Shown: in pieces, positions 1 to 5,670 of the stretch
Layout of the letters: each line of letters begins with the position of its first letter
Position numbering within the stretch: the stretch's first letter is position 1
Assembly (NCBI GenBank): GCA_900543945.1
Contig: UQTN01000091.1
Location: 1 to 8,178, forward strand
Direction: 5' to 3'
Length of the DNA: 8,178 nucleotides
Source of the DNA: an uncultured Collinsella sp.
Lineage (GTDB): Bacteria; Actinomycetota; Coriobacteriia; Coriobacteriales; Coriobacteriaceae
The notes under the pieces: model-generated
What the model was told of the DNA's origin: nothing
Seen by the model: the letters and a program-made list of their open reading frames with translations, nothing else
Database searches by the model: none
Program-made: the position numbers and the translations under genes

Positions 1-85
1 CGAACTCCAGGAGGAGTTCACCGACTTCGTGCTTCAGGTCGACAAATCGAAATTTAAGTTAGGTACCTGCGGTGGGATGCTTTGA
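1..85 (+). CDS. hsdS: C-terminal tail of a type I restriction-modification specificity subunit (HsdS), partial
   Basis: The frame open from base 2 to the TGA at 83-85 encodes 27 residues that include EEFTDFVLQVDKSKF. This matches the conserved C-terminal helix of type I specificity subunits, where a phrase of the form LQ-x-EF-x-x-FV-x-Q-x-DKSK is common. HsdS carries two target-recognition domains joined by conserved helices and directs the HsdM/HsdR complex to its DNA site. Many family members continue for about 20 residues after KSKF, whereas here nine unrelated residues precede the stop, so the tail may be truncated or be a silent cassette end. Its last 32 bases overlap the 3' end of the oppositely oriented recombinase gene. 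Most of the gene lies outside the window. The assignment rests on one short motif plus the neighbouring recombinase. Confidence 0.62.
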   Translation, partial: ELQEEFTDFVLQVDKSKFKLGTCGGML

Positions 86-1037
86 CGTTGCGCTGGTCGA
101 CCATCGCGTACCTTAATGTGGTGTCTATTTTTTTATGGCCAAGGAGCACCTGGACTTGTTCGATGGGCATTCCTTTGTCGATTGCCTTTGTAGCAAGCGT
201 TCTTCTGAACTTATGAGGGTGGACCCTTCCTAAATCAAGCTCGCGCCCCAGTTTTCTAAGCAGCGCCTCGACGCCGCCAATTTGTAGCCTCTCGTGTGGC
301 GCCTTGCTCGATACGAAGAGTGCTTCCGAGCTGTCCATTCGGGTTGACAGGTAATTCTCAATATGGACTTTAGTCTTTGCGTCAAAATATACGATGCGGT
401 CCTTATTTCCCTTGCCGTGTACGATGCACTCACGATTGATGGTGTCGATGGAGCTCCTGTCCAACGAGACAAGTTCGCCCACACGCATGCCCGTGGAGCG
501 CAACAGGTCGATCAGGGCAAGGTTTCGGGGCGACCCGCAGTTATCGCAAAGAATCTCAACGACTTCATCGCTATACGTTTCCTTTATGGGTTGCGGAGCC
601 TTGACTCTTTTAATGCGTCTAACCGGGCTCTTAATGATATGGTCCTCGTCTTCGAGCCATGAGTAGAAGCTTGAGATGATTCTTCGGACATTGTCGACGG
701 TGACGCGACTGACGCCGGCTTTTTGCTGATAGTCGGAAAGATAGGACCTAATCTCTTCGGTTCCCAGGTCGCAAGCTGGTGTATCGAATGATTCAAGCAT
801 TTTATTGATGGTGGTTTCGTAGTAGGAGATGGTCCTATCCGAGCAGCCTTCGAGGCGTTTTGCAGACAGAAAAAGATCCAGGAATGATTCGCTTTCACCG
901 TCGCCGCAGTCTTCAGCTAATTGGCTTTCATCGAAAAGGCAGTGCGATAAAACCTTTTTGAGCTGGCGGTTCTGCTGCGTGGTCAGGTAGGGGAGCATGA
1001 GACGGGTAATTTCTCTAGCCGTTTTCGTGAGATCCAT
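54..1037 (-). CDS. Tyrosine recombinase (XerC/D-like integrase), probable hsdS invertase
   Basis: The 327-residue protein has an N-terminal SAM-like core-binding domain at about residues 50-140, with the typical RTISYYE and VRRIISSFYSWL segments. A catalytic domain covers about 155-320. All catalytic residues are visible: R185 in STGMRVGEL, K209 in GKGNKDR, H275 and R278 in HPHKFRR, H301 in LLGHKKIDTT and the nucleophile Y310 in LRYAMV. The enzyme should therefore cut and rejoin DNA. The first 45 residues are an extra N-terminal extension relative to XerD. The start at 1037 is supported by AAGGAAGGA seven bases upstream. The gene is tail-to-tail with the hsdS fragment and overlaps it. This arrangement is typical of recombinases that invert hsdS cassettes to switch methylation specificity. 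A chromosomal dimer-resolving XerC/D role is less likely given the neighbour. The family call is firm; the inversion role is inferred. Confidence 0.9.
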   Translation of the reverse strand: MDLTKTAREITRLMLPYLTTQQNRQLKKVLSHCLFDESQLAEDCGDGESESFLDLFLSAKRLEGCSDRTISYYETTINKMLESFDTPACDLGTEEIRSYLSDYQQKAGVSRVTVDNVRRIISSFYSWLEDEDHIIKSPVRRIKRVKAPQPIKETYSDEVVEILCDNCGSPRNLALIDLLRSTGMRVGELVSLDRSSIDTINRECIVHGKGNKDRIVYFDAKTKVHIENYLSTRMDSSEALFVSSKAPHERLQIGGVEALLRKLGRELDLGRVHPHKFRRTLATKAIDKGMPIEQVQVLLGHKKIDTTLRYAMVDQRNVKASHRRYLT

Positions 1038-1458
1038 GGTGGCGTCCTTCCTTGCACGGTGGGTGGCGCTATTTCCCTTTGTTTACCCGTGCGTTATGGA
1101 AGGGATGCCGGGTGGCACTTCCGCTGGGCCGCGTCAAGGGAACCCGTGAAACCCCGCGCAGACCTCCGCATCACTCCGGTGCGGCTTTGCCTGCAGAGTG
1201 AGATGTTCAGAAGCGTTTTATTAACGGGGGATGTCTTTCGGATTCTTTTGATGGGGATGTGGAAACACTGATGAAGTTTACGAATAGCGAGGTTGAGGGG
1301 TTCGCCTGTGCCCATCGCCTCTCGTGTACGGATGGATGGTGCCGGTGGTTGTTTGAGACTGCAGTCGCGCCGACGGGATTGGTTGGGGTCGGTACAAGGC
1401 GAGCACGCCCCATGCCGTTATGGTAGATGCATCTTTGTCGATAGAGCGCTCGATTAAT
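1038..1458. other. 421-base gap with no recognised gene
   Basis: This is the recombinase 5' region followed by DNA of unknown role. It contains a 7-bp imperfect hairpin (CCGCATC/GGTGCGG, one T-G pair, about 1169-1187) and the octamer GGGGATGT twice, at 1227 and 1253. A short palindromic stretch, GTGGAAACAC, lies near 1259. Open frames exist on both strands, but none has convincing coding character. No tRNA, attachment site or clear promoter was seen. Confidence 0.5.
1271..1426 (+). CDS. Possible 51-residue small protein, weak candidate
   Basis: An ATG at 1271 opens a 51-codon frame ending in TAG at 1424-1426. The product would have three Cys and three Trp and a central Gly/Val-rich stretch, and no signal peptide or membrane segment. 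The only upstream purine run is a poor ribosome site (GTGGAA). The opposite strand is also open for 68 codons over the same DNA (1207-1413), so openness is not evidence of coding. No family was recognised. It is listed because it is the only frame in this gap not overlapping another gene. Confidence 0.18.
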   Translation: MKFTNSEVEGFACAHRLSCTDGWCRWLFETAVAPTGLVGVGTRRARPMPLW

Positions 1459-1992
1459 CTACGCGGGAGCGCTGAGAAGATCTTCCAGCATCGGGTCTAC
1501 CCCGGCGGCGACCATGCCCTCGATCAGGTGCTGGGCGTGGAACCGACCAACTGTCCATGCGATATATGAAAGCATCTGATAAGCGCGCTCCTTGATATCA
1601 AATGCAGCTTTGCTTAGAACGATTGCCTCTGCGATGTCGGCAAATGCGTCGTGATCTCCCCATGTCTTACAGGCTTGTATCATGCCCTGGTCGATAGCAT
1701 CCATAACAAAGGCGCCGGATCCGTCCGCAACGCACGCGCCGTCGGCGAAGAGCTTCCAGCTGGACGGCTCACGCGAGTCATCTCCAAGAAGCTTAATCTG
1801 CAACACATGCGGATTGCCAGCAACGCAGAGCTCCTCCTCGAGCTTCTGTACCGTAAAGCGCATCTGGTGGGAGAAGCTGCTCTTGACCATGGACGAGGCG
1901 TAGCCGCTCGGCTTGTCCAGAAGATGTATTCGTTTTGGCTTGGCTGCCAGGTTGTGGAAGTTGCGCTCACTGCGCACGGAGAAATTGTCCAT
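1459..1992 (-). CDS. Hypothetical 177-residue soluble protein of unknown function
   Basis: The frame is open upstream as far as 2850, but the supported start is the ATG at 1992-1990. AAAGGAG lies five bases before it, and the upstream open frame is only the shadow of the divergent ATPase gene. The protein has no signal peptide or membrane helix. It begins with a basic stretch (NLAAKPKR, about residues 13-20). The middle has beta-type character (HVLQIKLLGDD, then WKLFADGACVADGSGAFVMDAI). The C-terminal half looks mainly helical and acidic (DAFADIAEAIVLSKAAFDIKE, then the AYQMLSYIAWTVGRFHAQHLIEGM region). I do not recognise the family and assign no function. It is divergent from the DUF4143 ATPase across a 367-base region with unusual repeats and a structured leader, which suggests it is tightly regulated. 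Confidence 0.8.
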   Translation of the reverse strand: MDNFSVRSERNFHNLAAKPKRIHLLDKPSGYASSMVKSSFSHQMRFTVQKLEEELCVAGNPHVLQIKLLGDDSREPSSWKLFADGACVADGSGAFVMDAIDQGMIQACKTWGDHDAFADIAEAIVLSKAAFDIKERAYQMLSYIAWTVGRFHAQHLIEGMVAAGVDPMLEDLLSAPA

Positions 1993-2021
1993 ACGGACTC
2001 CTTTCATCGATGTTGGCAGGG

Positions 2022-2117
2022 CCACCGTGCCTCTTGGCCGGTTGGCGTCGGGGTCGTGGAGCCAACTCTCTACCCCGACTCTGGATAAAACGTGCCCGCT
2101 CCTTGCAGGCACGGTGG
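2022..2117 (-). promoter_or_regulatory. Structured 5' leader of the 177-residue gene with competing hairpins
   Basis: Reading towards the gene, an 11-base arm at 2117-2107 (CCACCGTGCCT) is perfectly complementary to 2032-2022, about 19 bases upstream of the ribosome site. Inside lie two interleaved, mutually exclusive pairings: GTTGGC at 2041-2046 with GCCAAC at 2061-2066, and GTCGGGG at 2047-2053 with CCCCGAC at 2073-2079. The same 5' arm can instead pair with 2096-2091 to make a terminator-like hairpin. The pairings are seen in the sequence. Action as an RNA switch or attenuator is inferred. No known riboswitch class was recognised. Confidence 0.45.
2087..2113 (-). terminator. Terminator-like hairpin inside the leader of the 177-residue gene
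   Basis: On the minus strand CGTGCC (2113-2108) pairs perfectly with GGCACG (2096-2091) around an 11-base loop, and TTTT (2090-2087) follows immediately. The T run is short, so termination would be weak or conditional. The hairpin shares its 5' strand with the long-range 11-bp pairing of the leader, and both cannot form at once. Confidence 0.4.
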
Positions 2118-2119
2118 AG

Positions 2120-2147
2120 TCTATCAGCGCGCGCGGACACAAATCAA
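2120..2147 (-). promoter_or_regulatory. Candidate promoter for the 177-residue gene
   Basis: On the minus strand TTGATT (2147-2142) and GATAGA (2125-2120) are separated by 16 bases. The -35 matches 4 of 6 bases and the -10 only 3 of 6. Transcription would start near 2113, at the beginning of the structured leader. The -35 lies in the left arm of the 2141-2185 inverted repeat. The assignment is weak and rests mainly on position. Confidence 0.25.
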
Positions 2148-2185
2148 GCGCGCTTGCGAAATGACGCGCGGGCGGCGCTTGATTT
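2141..2185. repeat. Inverted repeat with 11-bp perfect arms in the divergent promoter region
   Basis: AAATCAAGCGC at 2141-2151 and GCGCTTGATTT at 2175-2185 are exact reverse complements with 23 bases between them. Each arm carries a TTGATT hexamer reading outward, towards the 177-residue gene on the left and the ATPase on the right. It could be a two-armed operator covering divergent -35 regions or a hairpin in RNA. The repeat itself is certain; its role is inferred. Confidence 0.6.
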
Positions 2186-2210
2186 CGCCGGCTGCTGTTA
2201 GGCTTAAATT

Positions 2211-2326
2211 CGAAAAAATGTCGAAATATCCCGTGTAAAAGTACGGAAAAGTGTCGTGATACACACTTTAAAACCTCGAAAAAGTGTCGAAATGAGCACC
2301 TAGCAACCACGGAAAAGTGTATCCTA
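2211..2326 (+). repeat. Four direct repeats at exact 33-base period upstream of the DUF4143 ATPase gene
   Basis: Copies of a core begin at 2211, 2244, 2277 and 2310, each 33 bases after the last, about three helical turns. All four match CGRAAAARTGT; the first and third extend as CGAAAT and the second as CGTGAT. The remaining 16 or so bases of each unit are not conserved. The array ends 34 bases before the ATPase ATG. It is too short and unit-like for CRISPR (no spacer-length variation, tiny core). The same-face spacing suggests an array bound by a protein, perhaps for control of the ATPase gene. The repeat structure is seen directly; its function is not known. Confidence 0.8.
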
Positions 2327-2341
2327 GTGCTAAAACAGCAC
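2327..2341. promoter_or_regulatory. Short palindrome before the ATPase ribosome site
   Basis: GTGCT and AGCAC flank AAAAC as perfect 5-bp arms, starting directly after the fourth 33-base repeat core and ending a few bases before the AAGGGG ribosome site. A TATCCT hexamer (2320-2325) just upstream resembles a -10 element but has no matching -35. It could be an operator or a small leader hairpin. Confidence 0.3.
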
Positions 2342-2359
2342 GTAATAAGGGGTACGCTT

Positions 2360-3682
2360 ATGCTGCAGAGAAAAGCGAAAGCACAGTTTGAATCTTGGCT
2401 TGCCTCGTCGCCTAACAAGGCTCTTTTGGTCAAGGGCGCCCGACAGGTGGGAAAGTCATATTTGGTCAACGTCTTTGCAAGCGAATCGTTCGAAAATGTC
2501 GTGACGTTCGACCTTATCGCCGACGCGTCCGTGCGCGATTCGTTTTTGGCGGCAAAAAGCGCGGATGACCTGCTTATGCGCATGTCTATTGCTGCAACGC
2601 AGCCGATGGTTGCGAACAAGACCGTTGTGGTTATCGACGAGGTGCAGCGATGCCCCAACGTGGTGACGTTTATCAAATATCTGGTCCAGCGCGGCGACTT
2701 TCGATACATCCTTACCGGATCGCTCCTTGGCGTTGAGCTCGAGGGCATCGATTCCCTGCCGGTGGGGTATGTCGAGCAGGTCCAGATGTGCCCGCTCGAC
2801 TTTGAGGAGTTTTGCTGGGCAAATGGCGTTGGTGCCAGCGTGTTTGACATGCTCAGAGACCGTCTAAAGGATGAGGGGGAGCTCCCCGGCTACCTGTATG
2901 ACCGCTTGTTCGATCTGTTCCATCAGTATGTGGTGGTGGGAGGCATGCCCGACGCGGTCAATTCCTTCTTGGCGACGCGCAATGTCGACGAGGTTCGAAA
3001 CATCCATCGCGATCTTCACGCCCTGTATCGCGATGACATCGCAAAGTACGCTCCGCCCGAGCTACGCTTGGTTATTCGCGATATCTATGATTTGATTCCC
3101 AGCGAGGCCGGCTCCAAAAACAAGCGATTCAAGCTGTCGTCGATTAACGGTGTCAAACGTTTTTCGCAGGTGACAGATCATTTTCTCTGGTTGTCGGAGG
3201 CGGGTGTCGCGCTTCCCGTGTATAACGTAACGGCGCCCGTGGCACCCCTTTTATTGGGGGAGCAGCGAAATCTATTTAAGCTGTTTTACTTGGACACCGG
3301 AATGCTCATGTCGTCGTATTCCAAAAGGGTCGCCCAAGGCGTTTTTGATGGGGAGGCGGAAGACGCCTTTGGCATGAACATGGGGGCGGCGTTTGAGGGC
3401 TTCGTTGCCCAAGAGCTCAAAGCCCACGGATTCAGATTGCGCTACTTTACGTCTAAAAAAGTCGGCGAGCTCGATTTTGTGGAGGAGACGCTCGATGGGG
3501 AGGTCCTTGCCATCGAGGTCAAGTCGGGCAAGAGCTTTAAGTCCCATGCGGCGCTCGACAACGCGCTCGCGACGAAGGGCTACGGAATCGATCGCGCCCT
3601 GGTACTTGCGGAATGTAATCTTCACCGCGATGGTGACGTGCTGTATCTGCCCATCTTTATGGCAGGGCTTTTGGAGCCGTAA
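2360..3682 (+). CDS. AAA family ATPase with DUF4143 and PD-(D/E)XK-like C-terminus
   Basis: The 440-residue protein starts at the ATG at 2360, eight bases after AAGGGG; an upstream GTG in frame (2327) lacks a ribosome site and lies in the palindrome. The N-terminal P-loop domain has Walker A GARQVGKS (residues 26-33), Walker B VVVIDE (about 89-94) followed by VQ, and a sensor-like LTGS (118-121). The middle and C-terminal parts match the DUF4143 layout. GELDFVEE followed about nine residues later by IEVKSGKS resembles the D...ExK core of PD-(D/E)XK nucleases. The family is widespread in bacteria, often in many copies, and its physiological role is unclear; links to defence or DNA transactions are inferred. 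It is a single-gene unit, convergent with the membrane-protein gene. The order of motifs is complete and I see no frameshift. Confidence 0.9.
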   Translation: MLQRKAKAQFESWLASSPNKALLVKGARQVGKSYLVNVFASESFENVVTFDLIADASVRDSFLAAKSADDLLMRMSIAATQPMVANKTVVVIDEVQRCPNVVTFIKYLVQRGDFRYILTGSLLGVELEGIDSLPVGYVEQVQMCPLDFEEFCWANGVGASVFDMLRDRLKDEGELPGYLYDRLFDLFHQYVVVGGMPDAVNSFLATRNVDEVRNIHRDLHALYRDDIAKYAPPELRLVIRDIYDLIPSEAGSKNKRFKLSSINGVKRFSQVTDHFLWLSEAGVALPVYNVTAPVAPLLLGEQRNLFKLFYLDTGMLMSSYSKRVAQGVFDGEAEDAFGMNMGAAFEGFVAQELKAHGFRLRYFTSKKVGELDFVEETLDGEVLAIEVKSGKSFKSHAALDNALATKGYGIDRALVLAECNLHRDGDVLYLPIFMAGLLEP

Positions 3683-3688
3683 CATGCC

Positions 3689-3703
3689 GCCGGCTCTTCC
3701 GGC
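3689..3703. terminator. Small hairpin between convergent genes
   Basis: GCCGG and CCGGC form a 5-bp stem around CTCTT just after the ATPase stop and before the end of the convergent membrane-protein gene. There is no T run on either side, so it could be a weak bidirectional terminator at most. Confidence 0.3.
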
Positions 3704-3719
3704 CCTCCCTTAACCCTCG

Positions 3720-4724
3720 CTACTCGTCGTCTCCGTCGTTGGGGTCGCCCTTGAGGGTGTTGATGTCCAGGTACTCGTTATCGTCCTCTTTTTGCTGCGT
3801 TGCCGATTCGGACGCGGTAGGGCCGCGGAACAGCTGGAATCCCTCAAACGCGATCACGCCGAGCAGGGCGATGATGATGGCGATAAAGACAACCTTTGCC
3901 GCCTGCGAAAACTCCGAAAAGCGCGGCGGTTCTTCTTCGGTGTGGTAATCGGCAGCGCGCTCATCGTCGACGCCGTGGGTATACGACGATGCTGAGGCTG
4001 CCTTTACGCTCGCTTGGTTGTAATCGGGAGCGGGCGTGGCGGCAAACGGGTCGCGAGAATAGCCGCTCGACGTTTGGCCGTAATCCTCGGTTTCGATGCG
4101 GCCGGCGCGAGGCTGTTCGCTCGGACGGTTGGCGTATGCTGCGGTGTTGTCGTATGCGGAGTTGCGTTCCTCGGCAGCCGCAAACAGGGGGTTGACCGGA
4201 ATGTCGAGGGCCGGCATGCCGCCCGAGGTCTCGTCTAGATCTGACGCCGCCCAGGAATCAAAGGCAAACTGGCGGTTGGAAAGATCATCCAGATCCATGA
4301 CAGGCGGCTCGAGCTCGGGCTCGGGAGCCGTGTATACCGGCTGCTGCGGGGCAGTGTAGCGAATCGTGCTGTCTGCCGTGGGGCGCTGTGCCGCTGCAGC
4401 GAGAAACGCCGCCGTCTCGGACGGATCGCTAGCGGGACGGGGTGCAGGGGCGGCTTTGCGCGTCGCCTGCACGATGGGACGGGTGGCAAAGTCGTCCGCG
4501 GGCACGGATGCCGGCGCGGGCGTGGCGGAAGGTGCGGGCTTTGCGCTTGTCGGGCGAACTCCGCCGCCCATGAGTTCCTCGGCGGTCCAGGGGCGGTCGC
4601 TCATCACGTCGTCGAGGCTCAGCGCAAAAAGGCCCTCTTCGCCCTCGTCAAACGCGTGTTTCGCATGCCTGGCGCCAGAAGCGGTACCTCCGCGGCCGTT
4701 GCGTGATGCGTTGCTCGACCCCAT
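3720..4724 (-). CDS. Hypothetical single-pass membrane protein with long Pro/Ala-rich cytoplasmic region
   Basis: The preferred start is the ATG at 4724-4722, preceded by AAAGGATGGG. A further in-frame ATG 11 codons upstream (4757) follows TATAAT by only two bases, so transcription would begin at or past it. The 334-residue product has no signal peptide. Residues 1-55 include a short acidic segment (LSLDDVMSDRPWTAEELMGG). Residues 56-270 are low-complexity, rich in Pro, Ala, Ser, Asp and Tyr, and probably disordered. One membrane helix follows at about 278-297 (VVFIAIIIALLGVIAFEG), then an acidic tail of about 35 residues. A cytoplasmic N-terminus is the likelier topology. I do not recognise a family; a scaffold or envelope-associated role is possible but not shown. 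It lies 122 bases downstream of the regulator gene on the same strand and probably has its own promoter. Confidence 0.82.
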   Translation of the reverse strand: MGSSNASRNGRGGTASGARHAKHAFDEGEEGLFALSLDDVMSDRPWTAEELMGGGVRPTSAKPAPSATPAPASVPADDFATRPIVQATRKAAPAPRPASDPSETAAFLAAAAQRPTADSTIRYTAPQQPVYTAPEPELEPPVMDLDDLSNRQFAFDSWAASDLDETSGGMPALDIPVNPLFAAAEERNSAYDNTAAYANRPSEQPRAGRIETEDYGQTSSGYSRDPFAATPAPDYNQASVKAASASSYTHGVDDERAADYHTEEEPPRFSEFSQAAKVVFIAIIIALLGVIAFEGFQLFRGPTASESATQQKEDDNEYLDINTLKGDPNDGDDE

Positions 4725-4759
4725 CTTGTCCCATCCTTTCGAAATGCTCACATTCATCG

Positions 4760-4765
4760 ATTATA
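4760..4765 (-). promoter_or_regulatory. -10 element for the membrane-protein gene
   Basis: A perfect TATAAT reads on the minus strand at 4765-4760, 36 bases upstream of the preferred start at 4724. No good TTGACA-like hexamer is visible 16-18 bases upstream. The placement predicts a transcript starting near 4753 and so argues against the upstream ATG at 4757. Confidence 0.5.
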
Positions 4766-4813
4766 TGGAACTTGCCTTGCGGCCGACTCTCGGATTCGCG
4801 CATTCCAGAACTC

Positions 4814-4835
4814 GCGCCCAAAAGGGGAGGGGCGC
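4814..4835 (-). terminator. GC-rich hairpin downstream of the regulator gene
   Basis: On the minus strand GCGCCC (4835-4830) and GGGCGC (4819-4814) form a 6-bp stem around a 10-base loop, starting 11 bases after the regulator's TAG. No T run follows the stem; the TTTT is in the loop. It may end or slow the regulator transcript. Confidence 0.35.
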
Positions 4836-4846
4836 AGGCGCGCTGG

Positions 4847-5500
4847 CTATTTGTCGCCGGCGGCAGTTTTGGCCTCGTTGAGGTAGCTATAGAAGCTGTA
4901 TTTGGAGATGCCAAAGAACTCGCAGGCGCGTTCGCTCGACTTGGAGATGAGGAAGGCGCCGCGACGGTCGAGGTAGCCAATGGCGCGGATGCGCTCGTCT
5001 TTGGTCATGAGCGCCGCGGGCTTGCCCACAAACTGTTCGCACTCGCGCAGTAGATCTTCGAGCAGGTCGCCGATGTTTTTGGTAATGGGCTCGGGCTCGG
5101 TGTAGCCCGTGCCGCCGGTGCCGGTAAAGGCGTCGAGCGAGCGCTCAAAAGCCTTCATGAGCGTAATGTCAAAGTTAATGCCCAAAATGCCGACGGGCTT
5201 GCCCTCGTCGTTGCGGATAAAGATGGTCGAGGACTTGAGCAGCTTGCCATCGGTGGTTTTGGTGAGGTATGGCTCGCGGTCGTGCACGTCGGTGGTGCCC
5301 TCGTGCATGGACTCAAACACAATATGGCTGGGGCCGTCACCCAGTTTGCGCCCGCTGACGTGGCCGTTTTCGATCACTACGATGGAGTGGTCCACATCGT
5401 CGGTTTCCAGGTCGTGGACGACGATTTCGCAGTTGGGGCCAAATTGGAGCGCCAGACCGTGTGCGAGGCGCTTGTAAAACTCAATCTGTGCGGGGGTCAT
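4847..5500 (-). CDS. YheO/DauR-type PAS-HTH transcriptional regulator, probable regulator of dpaL
   Basis: The 217-residue protein starts at the ATG at 5500-5498, six bases after AGGAAGG; the open frame continues upstream without a ribosome site. Residues about 8-115 match a YheO-type PAS-like ligand domain, with GPNCEIVVHDL (21-31), GRKLGDG (50-56) and STIFIRNDEGKPVGILGINFD (91-111). A Gly/Thr/Pro-rich linker lies near 127-140. The C-terminal part (about 165-213) is the family's helix-turn-helix, with TKDERIRAIGYLDRRGAFLI and then a second helix pair, ACEFFGISKYSFYSYL. DauR of Pseudomonas, in this family, controls D-arginine use; the ligand here is unknown. The gene is divergent from dpaL across a 277-base region with two matching palindromes, the classic layout of a local regulator that may also control itself. 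Confidence 0.88.
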   Translation of the reverse strand: MTPAQIEFYKRLAHGLALQFGPNCEIVVHDLETDDVDHSIVVIENGHVSGRKLGDGPSHIVFESMHEGTTDVHDREPYLTKTTDGKLLKSSTIFIRNDEGKPVGILGINFDITLMKAFERSLDAFTGTGGTGYTEPEPITKNIGDLLEDLLRECEQFVGKPAALMTKDERIRAIGYLDRRGAFLISKSSERACEFFGISKYSFYSYLNEAKTAAGDK

Positions 5501-5619
5501 GGGTGCCTTCCTAAAAATTAGTTTGGGCACACTTTGCCATAAACCACACCTGTTCGCAAACAAATACATAGACAGGCTAATTGGTGACCGTTCGGCGGCG
5601 AAAAGGTACCGATTACGGC

Positions 5620-5634
5620 AACAAACAATTTGTT
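5620..5634. promoter_or_regulatory. Candidate operator 1, AACAAA-N3-TTTGTT
   Basis: This is a perfect palindrome with 6-bp arms and centre CAA, between the divergent regulator and dpaL genes. It shares its exact architecture with the site at 5671-5685. Binding by the YheO-type regulator is inferred from location and symmetry. Confidence 0.55.
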
Positions 5635-5670
5635 AGGTTTTCCAATCAAAAAGTGTGATAGAACAGTGCT

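Noticed and set aside
2047..2079. Classical H-type pseudoknot from the two interleaved stems
   Set aside because: The connecting lengths (none, 7 and 6 bases) are too short to span both helices together, so alternative conformations are more plausible.
2022..2117. T-box leader before the 177-residue gene
   Set aside because: A GGTGG string is present, but the T-box antiterminator consensus, specifier-loop layout and an aminoacyl-tRNA- or amino-acid-related downstream gene are not.
2211..2342. CRISPR array
   Set aside because: There are only four imperfect 11-17 base cores at a fixed 33-base period with very short filler and no cas genes. This is a tandem site array, not repeats with spacers.
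1993..2850. Minus-strand frame extending the 177-residue protein to 463 residues
   Set aside because: It runs through the 33-base repeats and antisense to the ATPase, giving low-complexity repeat sequence. A strong ribosome site marks the internal ATG at 1992.
4725..4757. Upstream ATG at 4757 as start of the membrane protein
   Set aside because: It lies two bases after TATAAT and has no ribosome site. The ATG at 4724 has AAAGGATGGG before it.
4096..4881. Plus-strand open frames across the membrane-protein gene
   Set aside because: These are Ala/Arg/Ser-rich antisense shadows of the Pro/Ala-rich coding region, without ribosome sites.
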